Positions 1 to 7,497 of a DNA stretch of 12,112 bases are shown one piece after another. A model generated the notes under the pieces. The model worked only from the letters and a program-made list of their open reading frames with translations, was not told the origin of the DNA and made no database searches. The stretch is from NCBI GenBank assembly GCA_023263465.1, contig JALQWV010000202.1, positions 1 to 12,112 of the forward strand, read 5' to 3'. Positions within the stretch are counted from its first letter, which is position 1. Every line of letters starts with the position of its first letter. The stretch comes from Ilumatobacteraceae bacterium (GTDB lineage: Bacteria > Actinomycetota > Acidimicrobiia > Acidimicrobiales > Ilumatobacteraceae). Position numbers and translations under genes: made by a program.

Positions 1-124
1 TGCCGGAATTCCATTCCGTTCACTTCCGAAATATCACGCAGAATTACGCAAATCTGGGTACGTCAGCGACGAATACGAATACCCCAACTACCGCGCGATT
101 TGGCGCGAACTTCGCTCCGCTTAA
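1..124 (+). CDS. C-terminal end of an unidentified protein (5' truncated by window)
   Basis: A frame starting at base 2 is open for 40 codons and ends at TAA 122-124. The peptide is hydrophilic with a protein-like composition and ends ...EYPNYRAIWRELRSA. The start lies outside the window. The gene converges on the minus-strand secreted-protein gene, and both stop codons use the TTAA at 121-124, an arrangement typical of compact genomes. I do not recognise the family from so short a tail. The alternative plus frame is also open through here but reads as arginine/serine-rich, less protein-like sequence. Confidence 0.55.
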   Translation, partial: AGIPFRSLPKYHAELRKSGYVSDEYEYPNYRAIWRELRSA

Positions 125-900
125 GGAACGACCACTCGATCTACAACTTCACCATTAACGGAAAGCAACAACACCCCAGCACTGAGACTTCGGCTGGTCA
201 AAATTCGCCGCGTCCCGTCATTTAATGTCACAAAGTTCCACGTAATTGCTCGTGCACCTGATTTACGGAACCTAATACTCATGGGCGCAGATCGATAACT
301 CGAATCAACTTCAATCAACCATTTATTACCTTGAGCACGAACTGCAATTTGTGCAAAATCATCTTCAATTCCATCGTCTTCAGTAATGACAATTGAGGAT
401 TTTGAAGGAATTGATGTAGTCGGCGTAGATGCCACTGCTTCTACGGCTGGCGATGTGTTTGGAGTTGGCTGAATCACAGATGTGGTCGGAACTGCTGGAG
501 CGGTGGTCGTCGTGACAAAAGAGTTGCGAATGGTCATCTCTTGCGAGTGGATAACTCCATCTGCATCAGCGATCCACACTCCAGCAGAATAAGAGTCCTT
601 GCTTTCAGGAAACACAATGTTGTAGCCGTATTCAGACTTCCAACCTACGCCAATCTGATCAATGTTTCGCTGGCCATACACCGCCATAACCTCACCAAAA
701 ACACCCGGACTTATCTCGGTGAAGTAGCCAGACTCTCCCACCTCACGTGAACACTTTCCATCAATGATCGCCAGAATTTCGCGTTCAGAAATCTGTTGAA
801 GTCGTGCAGAACTTATAACGCAGATAGCTGAAGCACGTCCCGGAGCGGCGACCGTCAACAAAGCCACGAAAACAATAAACACCTTGGTTTTTCGTAACAT
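121..900 (-). CDS. Secreted protein with Thr/Pro/Ser linker and duplicated C-terminal domain (copy B)
   Basis: Predicted exported protein of unknown function. I place the start at the ATG at 900-898 (259 residues), because AGGA lies about seven bases upstream and the signal peptide (MLRKTKVFIVFVALLTVAAPG, cut after ASA) then begins at residue 1. An in-frame ATG at 933 adds 11 residues but has no ribosome site. Numbered from the ATG at 900, the parts are: signal peptide 1-25; a probable beta-sandwich region 26-128 with Cys27 and Cys50, which may form a disulfide once exported; a low-complexity Thr/Pro/Ser/Ala linker 129-172; and an acidic hinge plus C-terminal domain 175-259. That domain aligns without gaps to the end of the next gene upstream (46 of 85 identical, counted by hand). 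There is no LPXTG motif or C-terminal membrane anchor, so release or non-covalent wall association is likely. Adhesion or envelope roles are possible but unproven. Confidence 0.8.
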   Translation of the reverse strand: MLRKTKVFIVFVALLTVAAPGRASAICVISSARLQQISEREILAIIDGKCSREVGESGYFTEISPGVFGEVMAVYGQRNIDQIGVGWKSEYGYNIVFPESKDSYSAGVWIADADGVIHSQEMTIRNSFVTTTTAPAVPTTSVIQPTPNTSPAVEAVASTPTTSIPSKSSIVITEDDGIEDDFAQIAVRAQGNKWLIEVDSSYRSAPMSIRFRKSGARAITWNFVTLNDGTRRILTSRSLSAGVLLLSVNGEVVDRVVVP

Positions 901-937
901 GCCATTCCTAACGAACATTCGCGATCGATTCATCTAC

Positions 938-1762
938 TTAACGAACCCGAACTCGGTGAAATACCTCGTCATCTACAAGTAGTGAAAGTGTGTAACCAGA
1001 GAGATTTCGCGAAGTAAGAATTCGACGAACTCCGTCTGATGTTGTGGTGAAGTTCCACACAATCACTCGCACTCCAGGTTTACGCGCACGAATTACCATG
1101 TCGGTCTCGGGGAAGCTCGAGTTCACGCGCAGATCAAACTTGCCGTCAGTCATCCGCACGGTTAACTCGGCAAAATCATCCTCAAGACCATCGTCTTCAA
1201 TTGCGTCAATCACTGACGTCACCGAAGAAACGCGACTGCTGCTCGTGCCAGAAGTAAGTGGTGTTTCGGCAGCAAGAGTGGGGTCGCTTGCAATCGGTGC
1301 TGTTGTGGTTGTGGTGTTTCGTGCAGCAACCTCTTCCGAAGTAGTAGTGATTCCAATGATTTCTGATGAGTAGGTAACACCAGATGCAACTACATATCCC
1401 TGGACGAAGTAGGTAGTTTGCGGTAACAATTGGCTCGTAAGTCCGCCAGCACCAAAGCCGGCGCCAGAACCCGGGGCGGCCCATCCAGACATACTCGGCG
1501 ACACATCGCCTACTCGATCAATCATGGCGTTTGATGAACTGACCTTGCTCGACATTTCGCTTTGACCACCACCCGCGCAATTCCAATTGATTTCGTAGCG
1601 AATCTGATGAGCAGTGTCGGTATAGCGATCGTCTGAGTTTGTGGTGTTGCGAATGGTGACAGTGCACGATGCCAAAGCCGGTGAAACTGCAAGCAAAAGA
1701 GGGGATATGGCCAGCGTTGCCGCAACTGAAAATTTTGCGAATTTTGTACCAATTATGTTCAT
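938..1762 (-). CDS. Secreted protein with Thr-rich linker and duplicated C-terminal domain (copy A)
   Basis: A 274-residue predicted exported protein, first gene of a two-gene minus-strand unit. The ATG at 1762 is preceded by GGTGA five bases upstream. The signal peptide is residues 1-31 (hydrophobic core 12-27, cleavage after ALA). Residues 32-140 look like a fibronectin-III-like beta domain: Cys33 and Cys62 could pair, and 115-139 (QTTYFVQGYVVASGVTY and on) resembles the last FN3 strands. A glycine-rich patch lies at 97-108 and a Thr/Ser/Ala linker at about 139-185. Residues 189-274 form the domain shared with the downstream gene, including EDDG(I/L)EDDFA, a central WNF and RRILTSR. The gap to the downstream reading frame is 37 bases (4 if the upstream ATG of that gene is used). 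Substrate, partner and process are unknown. The FN3 assignment is inference from strand pattern only. Confidence 0.82.
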   Translation of the reverse strand: MNIIGTKFAKFSVAATLAISPLLLAVSPALASCTVTIRNTTNSDDRYTDTAHQIRYEINWNCAGGGQSEMSSKVSSSNAMIDRVGDVSPSMSGWAAPGSGAGFGAGGLTSQLLPQTTYFVQGYVVASGVTYSSEIIGITTTSEEVAARNTTTTTAPIASDPTLAAETPLTSGTSSSRVSSVTSVIDAIEDDGLEDDFAELTVRMTDGKFDLRVNSSFPETDMVIRARKPGVRVIVWNFTTTSDGVRRILTSRNLSGYTLSLLVDDEVFHRVRVR

Positions 1763-1824
1763 ATTTTCACCATAGGCGAGGCGTGCAACACGGTCGCTAA
1801 AACACCGGTCTGGCCCTCAATTTC

Positions 1825-1840
1825 CACTACGTCCGTAGTG
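1825..1840. promoter_or_regulatory. Perfect 7-bp inverted repeat upstream of sufC, candidate operator
   Basis: CACTACG-TC-CGTAGTG: two 7-base arms around a 2-base centre, in the gap between the divergent secreted-protein gene and sufC. It ends 20 bases before the possible sufC -10 element and would overlap a -35 position. The position suits a repressor of the suf operon; SufR and RrF2/IscR-type regulators are the known candidates in other bacteria, but the site is not assigned to either here. No run of T follows it, so it is not a terminator. Confidence 0.5.
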
Positions 1841-1860
1841 CTAATTACGCAAGCCCTGAA

Positions 1861-1866
1861 TACACT
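1861..1866 (+). promoter_or_regulatory. Possible -10 element of a leaderless sufC promoter
   Basis: TACACT matches the -10 consensus at four of six positions and ends seven bases before the GTG at 1874, so transcription would begin at or next to the start codon. That fits the absence of any Shine-Dalgarno sequence before sufC. The -35 position (about 1838-1843, GTGCTA) is poor. The call is tentative. Confidence 0.3.
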
Positions 1867-1873
1867 TGATCCC

Positions 1874-2623
1874 GTGACCGAACTGTTCAGGGTTGACCAC
1901 CTCCACGCCAAGCCAGTGGAAGGCGATGCAGAGATTCTTCGCGGCCTCTCCATCACCGTCAATGAAGGTGAAGTCCACGCCATCATGGGCCCAAACGGCT
2001 CTGGCAAATCCACCCTTGCCAACACCTTGCTCGCCTCCCCTGAATACGAATTGGTGTCGGGCAAGATCTTTTTCCACGGTGAAGAAATCACCGAATGGCC
2101 AACCGATGCTCGCGCCAAGGCAGGCATCTTCTTAGGTTTCCAGTACCCGCAAGAAATTGCGGGCGTGTCGGTCATTCAATTCCTGCGTCAGGCACTTTCT
2201 GCGCGAAAGGGAATCGATCTCTCCGTTCTTGAGTTGCGCCTGTCTGCAATGTCGTGGATGAAACGACTTGGCATGGACTCAACCTTCGTCGATCGTTACT
2301 TGAACGAAGGTTTCTCGGGTGGAGAAAAGAAGCGCAACGAAATTATGCAGATGGCAATTCTTGAACCAGAAGTAGCAATTCTCGACGAGACCGACTCTGG
2401 TCTCGACATTGACGCATTGCGCATTGTTGCTGCCGGCATTCGCGAAGTGCGCAAGGAACGCCCAAAAATGGGCATCGTGTTGATTACGCACTATCAGCGC
2501 TTGCTTGATGAACTGCAGCCGGATTTCGTGCACATCATGGTTGATGGTCGCATTGTGAAATCGGGTGGAATGGAAATTGCCGAGGAGCTCGAGAAATCTG
2601 GCTACGAGGCATACAAGGACTAA
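1874..2623 (+). CDS. sufC: SufC, Fe-S cluster assembly ATPase
   Basis: ABC-type ATPase of the SUF system. It drives the SufB-SufD scaffold in the cytoplasm while Fe-S clusters are built. With the GTG start at 1874 it has 249 residues, the usual SufC length, and begins TELFRVDHLHA, in line with SufC N-termini. An in-frame GTG at 1838 would add 12 residues with no family counterpart and would fall inside the palindrome. Visible motifs: Walker A GPNGSGKS (39-46), Q-loop Gln90, signature SGGEKKR (148-154), Walker B VAILDE (167-172) followed by the SufC-typical DSGLDID, and H-loop His206 in THYQR. The family's usual ESDSG reads ETDSG here. It is the first gene of sufCSU, with eight bases to sufS. 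The usual partners sufB and sufD are not adjacent. Confidence 0.95.
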   Translation: MTELFRVDHLHAKPVEGDAEILRGLSITVNEGEVHAIMGPNGSGKSTLANTLLASPEYELVSGKIFFHGEEITEWPTDARAKAGIFLGFQYPQEIAGVSVIQFLRQALSARKGIDLSVLELRLSAMSWMKRLGMDSTFVDRYLNEGFSGGEKKRNEIMQMAILEPEVAILDETDSGLDIDALRIVAAGIREVRKERPKMGIVLITHYQRLLDELQPDFVHIMVDGRIVKSGGMEIAEELEKSGYEAYKD

Positions 2624-2631
2624 TTGCTGTC

Positions 2632-3858
2632 ATGTCACTCGACGTCACTGCCATTCGCAAAGACTTCCCTGTCCTGCATCGTCTCATTCATGACAAACCA
2701 CTGGTCTATCTAGACAGCGCCAATACTTCGCAAAAGCCTCAAGTAGTCATTGATGCTCTTTCCAACTTCATGTCACATGGATACGCGCCAATCAATCGCA
2801 GTGCGTATCAACTTGCCGCTGAAGCGACCGATTTGTTTGAAGGGACGCGCACGGCATTAGCCAAGTTCATCAATGCGCCAAAAGCACACGAGGTGATCTT
2901 TACCAAGAACGCAACCGAAGCGTTGAACTTGGTCATTTTGTCGTGGGGTCGCGCAAACATGAAAGCCGGCGACACTGTGCTGCTCACCCACATGGAGCAC
3001 CACGCCAACATCGTGCCGTGGCACATGCTGGTGGCCGAACGTGGAATTCAATTGCGCTGGGTCCCACTCACCAACGATGGCCAACTCGACTTGACGAATC
3101 TTGATTCGTTACTGCAAGGCGTAAAAGCGTTTTCGTTCACTGCAATGTCAAATGTGCTGGGCACCATCAATCCTGTTCAACAACTCTGTGCCGCAGCTCA
3201 TAAAGCTGGTGCGATTGCCATTGTCGATGCCTGTCAGTCGGTTCCACATCAGCCAACTGACGTTCAAGCATGGGGTGCGGACTTCGTCACCTTTAGCTCG
3301 CACAAAATGTGTGGGCCATCTGGTGTTGGTGTGTTGTGGGGTCGCGAAGCACTTCTTGAAGCGCTTCCACCATTCCTTGGTGGCGGAAACATGATTGCCG
3401 ATGTTCGCCTAGACGGATTCACTACTGCGGAATTACCAGCAAAGTTTGAAGCCGGGACTCCAGCAATTGCCGAAGTTATTGCGCTTGGCGCAGCCGTCAG
3501 TTATCTCGAGAATCTGGGGATGGCAAATATCCGTCGCCATGAAATTGAAATGAGCACCTATGTGCTGAACTCGCTCACCGACCGATTTGGCGATGACATC
3601 ACTATTCACGGTCCAACTAATCCTGAGCTACGTGGAGCAACATTTTCGTTTGCTTTCCGCGGCATTCACCCACACGATCTCAGCCAAGTGCTCGATCAGG
3701 CAAATGTGTGTGTTCGCGCAGGTCACCACTGCGCTAAACCACTGATGCGCATTCTGGGAGCTAACGCCACTGCACGCGCAAGCTTTTACTTGTACAACAC
3801 CCAGCATGAAGCCGACATGTTGGCTGACGCGCTTGACAGTGCGTCAGATATCTTCTGA
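2632..3858 (+). CDS. sufS: SufS, cysteine desulfurase (class V aminotransferase fold)
   Basis: PLP-dependent type II cysteine desulfurase that removes sulfur from L-cysteine as an enzyme-bound persulfide and gives alanine, feeding Fe-S cluster assembly. The 408-residue length is normal. Landmarks: NATEALNLV near 93-101, MEHHAN 121-126 with the PLP-stacking His, VDACQSVPH 198-206 with the PLP-nitrogen Asp199, the PLP lysine Lys225 in SSHKMCGP, and the persulfide-carrying Cys367 in RAGHHCAKP. The AGHHC motif separates SufS from IscS/NifS. The ATG at 2632 has AAGGA 12 bases upstream, inside the end of sufC. The product probably passes sulfur to SufU, encoded 18 bases downstream. Confidence 0.96.
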   Translation: MSLDVTAIRKDFPVLHRLIHDKPLVYLDSANTSQKPQVVIDALSNFMSHGYAPINRSAYQLAAEATDLFEGTRTALAKFINAPKAHEVIFTKNATEALNLVILSWGRANMKAGDTVLLTHMEHHANIVPWHMLVAERGIQLRWVPLTNDGQLDLTNLDSLLQGVKAFSFTAMSNVLGTINPVQQLCAAAHKAGAIAIVDACQSVPHQPTDVQAWGADFVTFSSHKMCGPSGVGVLWGREALLEALPPFLGGGNMIADVRLDGFTTAELPAKFEAGTPAIAEVIALGAAVSYLENLGMANIRRHEIEMSTYVLNSLTDRFGDDITIHGPTNPELRGATFSFAFRGIHPHDLSQVLDQANVCVRAGHHCAKPLMRILGANATARASFYLYNTQHEADMLADALDSASDIF

Positions 3859-3876
3859 GTAGACCAAGGAGCGAAC

Positions 3877-4320
3877 ATGGCCGGACTTGAAGACCTCTAT
3901 AGAGAGATCATCCTTGATCACTACCGCACGCCCCGAAACCGAGGCGAGCTTGATGCCCCAGCGGTAAGCGCAGAGGGTCATAACCCACTGTGTGGTGATG
4001 AGATTCGCATTTTTGTTGATGTCCGCGATGGCATCGTTACCGATGTTCGCTTTAACGGTTCCGGTTGCTCAATCAGCCAAAGCTCTGCATCCATGATGAC
4101 TTCGGCGATCAAAGGCAAACCAATCGATCAAGTGAAAGCAATCGTGAAGAAGTTCAAGTCCATGATGACGGTTGATGAAGATGAATCACCTGTTGATGAA
4201 TCACTTAATCTTGGAGATTTAGAGGCACTGCAAGGCGTCGTCAAGTTTCCTGTGCGTATCAAGTGCGCAACTCTTGGTTGGAACACGTTGCTTGATGCAT
4301 TGACCGCTGCTGGTCAATAG
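3877..4320 (+). CDS. sufU: SufU, zinc-dependent sulfur-transfer protein
   Basis: A small IscU-fold protein that in Gram-positive SUF systems acts as the zinc-dependent sulfur acceptor of SufS rather than as a scaffold. All expected zinc ligands are visible in the 147 residues: Cys39 and Asp41 (in NPLCGDE), Cys64 (GSGCSIS) and Cys130 (IKCATLGW). The insertion of about 20 residues that separates SufU from IscU is present (about 95-120, acidic). It starts at ATG 3877 with a strong AAGGAG five bases upstream. It is the last gene of the operon, and only six bases separate its TAG from the stop of the convergent dehydrogenase gene, leaving no room for an intrinsic terminator. SufT (MIP18-like), a frequent next gene, is not here. 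Confidence 0.95.
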   Translation: MAGLEDLYREIILDHYRTPRNRGELDAPAVSAEGHNPLCGDEIRIFVDVRDGIVTDVRFNGSGCSISQSSASMMTSAIKGKPIDQVKAIVKKFKSMMTVDEDESPVDESLNLGDLEALQGVVKFPVRIKCATLGWNTLLDALTAAGQ

Positions 4321-4326
4321 ATCTCG

Positions 4327-5286
4327 TTAGCCAACAAGGTTTGGTGCGGTTTTCCCCGCAAGCACAGCCAGCGAATTTGTCGCCGCAGTAGTTGCCATCG
4401 CGGTTCGCGTCTCAACAGTTGCTGAACCTAAATGCGGAATGAGCACCGCATTGTCTAGTCCAAGCAAACCCTCGTGCACCTTTGGCTCGTGCTCAAACAC
4501 GTCGAGTCCAGCTCCGGCAATTGCATTGCTTCGCAACGCGTCTACCAGCGCCGCTTCATCAACAACTGGTCCTCGGGCAGTGTTAATCAGATACGCAGAT
4601 TTCTTCATTTTGCCGATGGTCTCTGCGTTCATCAGGTGATGTGTCTCTGGCGAATACGGGCAATGCAACGACACCACATCGCTCGTTGCCAAAAGTTCAT
4701 CCATTGACATGTGCTTAGCATCGAGCTCTTTTGCCGTTGCAGCATCGAGCGAACTGCGCTTTGTGTACGCAATAGTCATGCCGAATGCTTTCGCACGGCG
4801 CGCAACCGCTGCACCAATCAAACCCATTCCAACAATGCCAAGTTGGCTCCCCTGAATTCCTGAGCCCAACATGTAGAACATTCCCCACTGCCATGGATCT
4901 TGCTTGCGGATCACCCGCTCGCCTTCTGCCAATCGACGCGTGGACATCAAAATGAGTGCCATTGCAATATCGGCAGTTGCCTCGGTGAGCACACCAGGTG
5001 TATTCGTCACCAGTACCTTGCGTTCCTTGCACGCAGGCACATCGATGTTGTTATACCCGACTGCAACATTTGACACCACTTTCAATTGCGGACCAGCAGC
5101 ATCTAGGAGTTCTGCATCAACTTTTTCAGTAAGCAACGAAACGATGGCATCTGCACCCTTGACGCGCTTCAACAATTCCTCACGCGTAATGGCTACTGGC
5201 TCGTCCCAGGAAACGACGTCGTGTTCAGCACGCAATTGCTCTACTGCAATCGCAGGAATTCTGCCGGTAATCACTACCTTTGCCAT
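4327..5286 (-). CDS. D-2-hydroxyacid dehydrogenase, glyoxylate/hydroxypyruvate reductase type
   Basis: NAD(P)-dependent cytosolic reductase of 2-oxo acids. Sequence style points to the glyoxylate/hydroxypyruvate reductase branch (GyaR/GHPR-like). With the ATG at 5286 it has 319 residues, typical for the family. An in-frame TTG at 5304 would run into the upstream gene and lacks support. The catalytic domain is split (about 1-100 and 288-319) around the Rossmann domain with GMGLIG (153-158, GxGxxG). Catalytic residues visible are Arg238 in NTARGP, the Glu in FEHEP (264-268) and His285 in PHLGSAT. Its ATG lies two bases after the stop of the aminotransferase gene, so the two are probably co-transcribed and translationally coupled. 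The substrate cannot be fixed from sequence alone: hydroxypyruvate, glyoxylate and related acids are all possible. Confidence 0.9.
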   Translation of the reverse strand: MAKVVITGRIPAIAVEQLRAEHDVVSWDEPVAITREELLKRVKGADAIVSLLTEKVDAELLDAAGPQLKVVSNVAVGYNNIDVPACKERKVLVTNTPGVLTEATADIAMALILMSTRRLAEGERVIRKQDPWQWGMFYMLGSGIQGSQLGIVGMGLIGAAVARRAKAFGMTIAYTKRSSLDAATAKELDAKHMSMDELLATSDVVSLHCPYSPETHHLMNAETIGKMKKSAYLINTARGPVVDEAALVDALRSNAIAGAGLDVFEHEPKVHEGLLGLDNAVLIPHLGSATVETRTAMATTAATNSLAVLAGKTAPNLVG

Positions 5287-5288
5287 AG

Positions 5289-6482
5289 TTATTGGGCAAT
5301 CCAACTACCGAGCAAGTCCATGCCTTCTTGGATGTCTTGCTTATCAATTCCCGAGAATGCAAAACGAACATAGTTGCGCTTTTCGCCTTCCTGTGGGCGA
5401 CCAAAATGGCGACGTGTGCAGAATGAAACACCCGTTGCATGCAGAGCCTGCTCTGCAAACACTGCCAAGTCGTCAATTCCTTTGCGCTCCATCGCCTCAG
5501 TCACATCGGGGAACAAATAGAACGCGGCTTCTGGCGAGTGACAGCTAACGCCCGGCATTGCGTTCAACATGTTCACCGCAACATCGCGACGCTCTTTCAA
5601 AGTGTTCAACATCTTTGGAATGGATGATTGATCGCCACGCACGCCTTCAACTCCGCCATATTGCACAAAGTGGGTCGTGCACGACTCATCGTTGGTATTC
5701 AGCTTCGCAATTTGGTTTGCGAGTTCGGTCGGAGCAATAGCTGCACCTAAACGCCAGCCAGTCATTGCAAACTTCTTCGAGAAGGTGTACAAAATGACGG
5801 TTCGTTCAAGCATTCCTGGCAATGCAGCAATTGACTTTGAAGTGCCCGAATAGCGCATTTCAAAATATGCTTCGTCAGACAACACCCAGAGGTTGTGCTT
5901 GATAGCAATTTCTGCAATGGCTTCGCGCTCTGCGTCAGTTGATTCTGCTCCGATTGGGTTCTGCAAGTCGTTGTAAATAATCGCTTTTGTATTGGACGTT
6001 ATTTGCGACTTCAAATGATCAAGATCAATATTGAATCCTGTAGATGACGGGATGTAGCGATATGACTTTGCAACGCCACCAAAGTATTCAATTTGACTTT
6101 CATAAATTGGATAGCCAGGGTTTGGATAGAGAACTTCTTCACCTGGGTTCATCACCGTTTGGATGAACTTGGTGATCACTGGCTTGCCGCCAGGTTGAAC
6201 AACAACATTGCTTGGTGCAAAGCTCAGTCCGCGTCGACTACCAACATCTTCTGCAAGTGCTTCGCGCAACTGTGGAATTCCTGCGGCCGGGCAGTATCCC
6301 GTCTTCCCATCTTTGATTGCCTTGTTCATTGCATCAACAACATTTTGTGGCGTTGCAATGTTTAAGTCACCAAGGTGAAAAGGGAAAATGCGATTTCCTT
6401 TCGCGCCCCATTCGGCTGCAGCAAGTGAAACAGCAAATGCGGTCTCGGTACCGAGTCGCTCCAAACGTTCTGCAAGTGCCAT
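5289..6482 (-). CDS. PLP-dependent class I/II aminotransferase
   Basis: Cytosolic fold-type I aminotransferase of 397 residues, which swaps the amino group between an amino acid and a 2-oxo acid. Recognisable positions: TGYCPAAGIPQLREAL 61-76, PNPGYPIYE 120-128, NP at 175-176 (the conserved Asn that contacts PLP), SDEAYFEM 202-209 with Asp203 and Tyr206, the PLP lysine Lys236 in FSKKFAMTGWRLG with Arg244, and an Arg in VRFAFSG near the C-terminus for substrate carboxylate binding. The ATG at 6482 has a strong GGGGGA seven bases upstream. It is the first gene of a two-gene unit with the hydroxyacid dehydrogenase. Aspartate, alanine and serine/glyoxylate specificities all occur in this subfamily, so I leave the substrate open. 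Confidence 0.9.
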   Translation of the reverse strand: MALAERLERLGTETAFAVSLAAAEWGAKGNRIFPFHLGDLNIATPQNVVDAMNKAIKDGKTGYCPAAGIPQLREALAEDVGSRRGLSFAPSNVVVQPGGKPVITKFIQTVMNPGEEVLYPNPGYPIYESQIEYFGGVAKSYRYIPSSTGFNIDLDHLKSQITSNTKAIIYNDLQNPIGAESTDAEREAIAEIAIKHNLWVLSDEAYFEMRYSGTSKSIAALPGMLERTVILYTFSKKFAMTGWRLGAAIAPTELANQIAKLNTNDESCTTHFVQYGGVEGVRGDQSSIPKMLNTLKERRDVAVNMLNAMPGVSCHSPEAAFYLFPDVTEAMERKGIDDLAVFAEQALHATGVSFCTRRHFGRPQEGEKRNYVRFAFSGIDKQDIQEGMDLLGSWIAQ

Positions 6483-6508
6483 CGCTCATCCCCCTGTAAT
6501 ACACATCT

Positions 6509-6537
6509 GATATATGACGCCCTTTACATTACATAAA
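6509..6537 (-). promoter_or_regulatory. Possible promoter of the aminotransferase-dehydrogenase operon
   Basis: On the minus strand, TTTATG (6537-6532) and TATATC (6514-6509) are separated by 17 bases. They match -35 at three and -10 at four of six positions. The start codon is about 27 bases downstream of the -10, and GGGGGA lies between. An imperfect repeat CTTTA-N7-TAAAG (6522-6538) overlaps the -35 and could be an operator. All of this is weak. Confidence 0.3.
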
Positions 6538-6576
6538 GTTGAGACCACGCAAATTCAAGGCCCCGCACGTGAGGGT

Positions 6577-7497
6577 TTAGGACTGATCTGCCAGCAGCGA
6601 CTCGGGGGAAGGCGCAACCACGGGGTTTCGCATGGTCAGCCACACCCCCGTAAGTGCAACAACCAATGCCACCAGCGCCAGTGGGCTCAGCCGTTCACCA
6701 AACAGGATGGCGCTTTCAATTGCACTGAGTGCCGGAGTGAGAAAGAACAAACTGCTTACGCGTGCAGCCGAATGCCGCGAAATGAGCAGCATCATCAGCA
6801 TCACTGCTGCGATGGAAAGTATGAACACTGACCACATCAGTGCAAGCACCAACTCGATATTGATAGTGAACTCCCAGTCTTCAAACAAACTCGATGCAAC
6901 GAGCAACACTGCGCCTGCAGAAACATATTGTGCTGCGGTTCCAGTAACCAGTGGCATTTCACGTCCGCGCGCGCGTTGCACCAAAGTGCCGGTTGACATT
7001 CCAAAGATGGAAATAACCATCGCGCACAGAGCCGGTGTAGTGACATCACCCACTCCGTCGCGGACTTTGTCAATGACTACCACCACCACTCCAGAAACTC
7101 CCAGCATCACACCAATCCACTGGCTTCGTCGCAAGCGTTCTTTCAACAACACTCGACCCGCAACAGAAGTAACAACAGGATGCAAACCTGCAATCAGCGC
7201 GCTTAGGCCAGATGGCAACCCTTTCTTAATTGCATAAAACACGCCACCCAAATAAATGGCATGCATGCAGGTACCAACAATCGCAGACGTTGACCACGAA
7301 CCTCTAACAAGTTTTGGAGCCTTAACAATTTTGGCGATGATGTACAGCAGCACTGCCGCACACAACATACGAACGGTAAGAAACGAAAGCGGTCCAGCGT
7401 TATTCGTGCTGTACCGAGCAACAACAAATCCTGTACTCCACAACACAACAAAAATCCATGGTGTTAGTCGCTCAAACAAAGTCGTGCGCGTGGTCAT
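6577..7497 (-). CDS. EamA/DMT-family membrane transporter
   Basis: Drug/metabolite-transporter family inner-membrane protein (306 residues), probably an exporter of small metabolites or amino acids. It has the ten-helix layout of two EamA repeats: about 12-142 (opening WIFVVLWSTGFVVARY, with LHPVVTSVAGRVLLKERL at the end of the first repeat) and about 155-290 (LTPALSAIESAILFGERL as the matching stretch in the second). The paired ...LKERL and ...FGERL segments are the family's hallmark. A 4-bp ATGA overlap (7494-7497) couples it to the VOC gene upstream, making it the last gene of the marR operon. Substrate unknown; the operon suggests export of something produced or encountered when MarR is released. 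Confidence 0.88.
   Translation of the reverse strand: MTTRTTLFERLTPWIFVVLWSTGFVVARYSTNNAGPLSFLTVRMLCAAVLLYIIAKIVKAPKLVRGSWSTSAIVGTCMHAIYLGGVFYAIKKGLPSGLSALIAGLHPVVTSVAGRVLLKERLRRSQWIGVMLGVSGVVVVVIDKVRDGVGDVTTPALCAMVISIFGMSTGTLVQRARGREMPLVTGTAAQYVSAGAVLLVASSLFEDWEFTINIELVLALMWSVFILSIAAVMLMMLLISRHSAARVSSLFFLTPALSAIESAILFGERLSPLALVALVVALTGVWLTMRNPVVAPSPESLLADQS

Noticed and set aside
1838..1873. Upstream in-frame GTG as the start of SufC
   Set aside because: The extra 12 residues have no counterpart at SufC N-termini, the codon lies inside the palindrome, and no ribosome site precedes it.
4904..5548. Open plus-strand frame of 214 codons opposite the dehydrogenase and aminotransferase genes
   Set aside because: It is rich in Ser, Arg, Thr and Cys with no recognisable domain, and is fully antisense to two well-supported enzymes, so it is a shadow.
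6522..6538. CTTTA-N7-TAAAG as an operator feature of its own
   Set aside because: Arms of only five AT-rich bases are expected by chance; noted only under the promoter entry.
6483..6576. A terminator for the EamA gene in the gap before the aminotransferase gene
   Set aside because: No hairpin with a T run on the minus strand was found there; CCC-GCACGTGA-GGG is too short.
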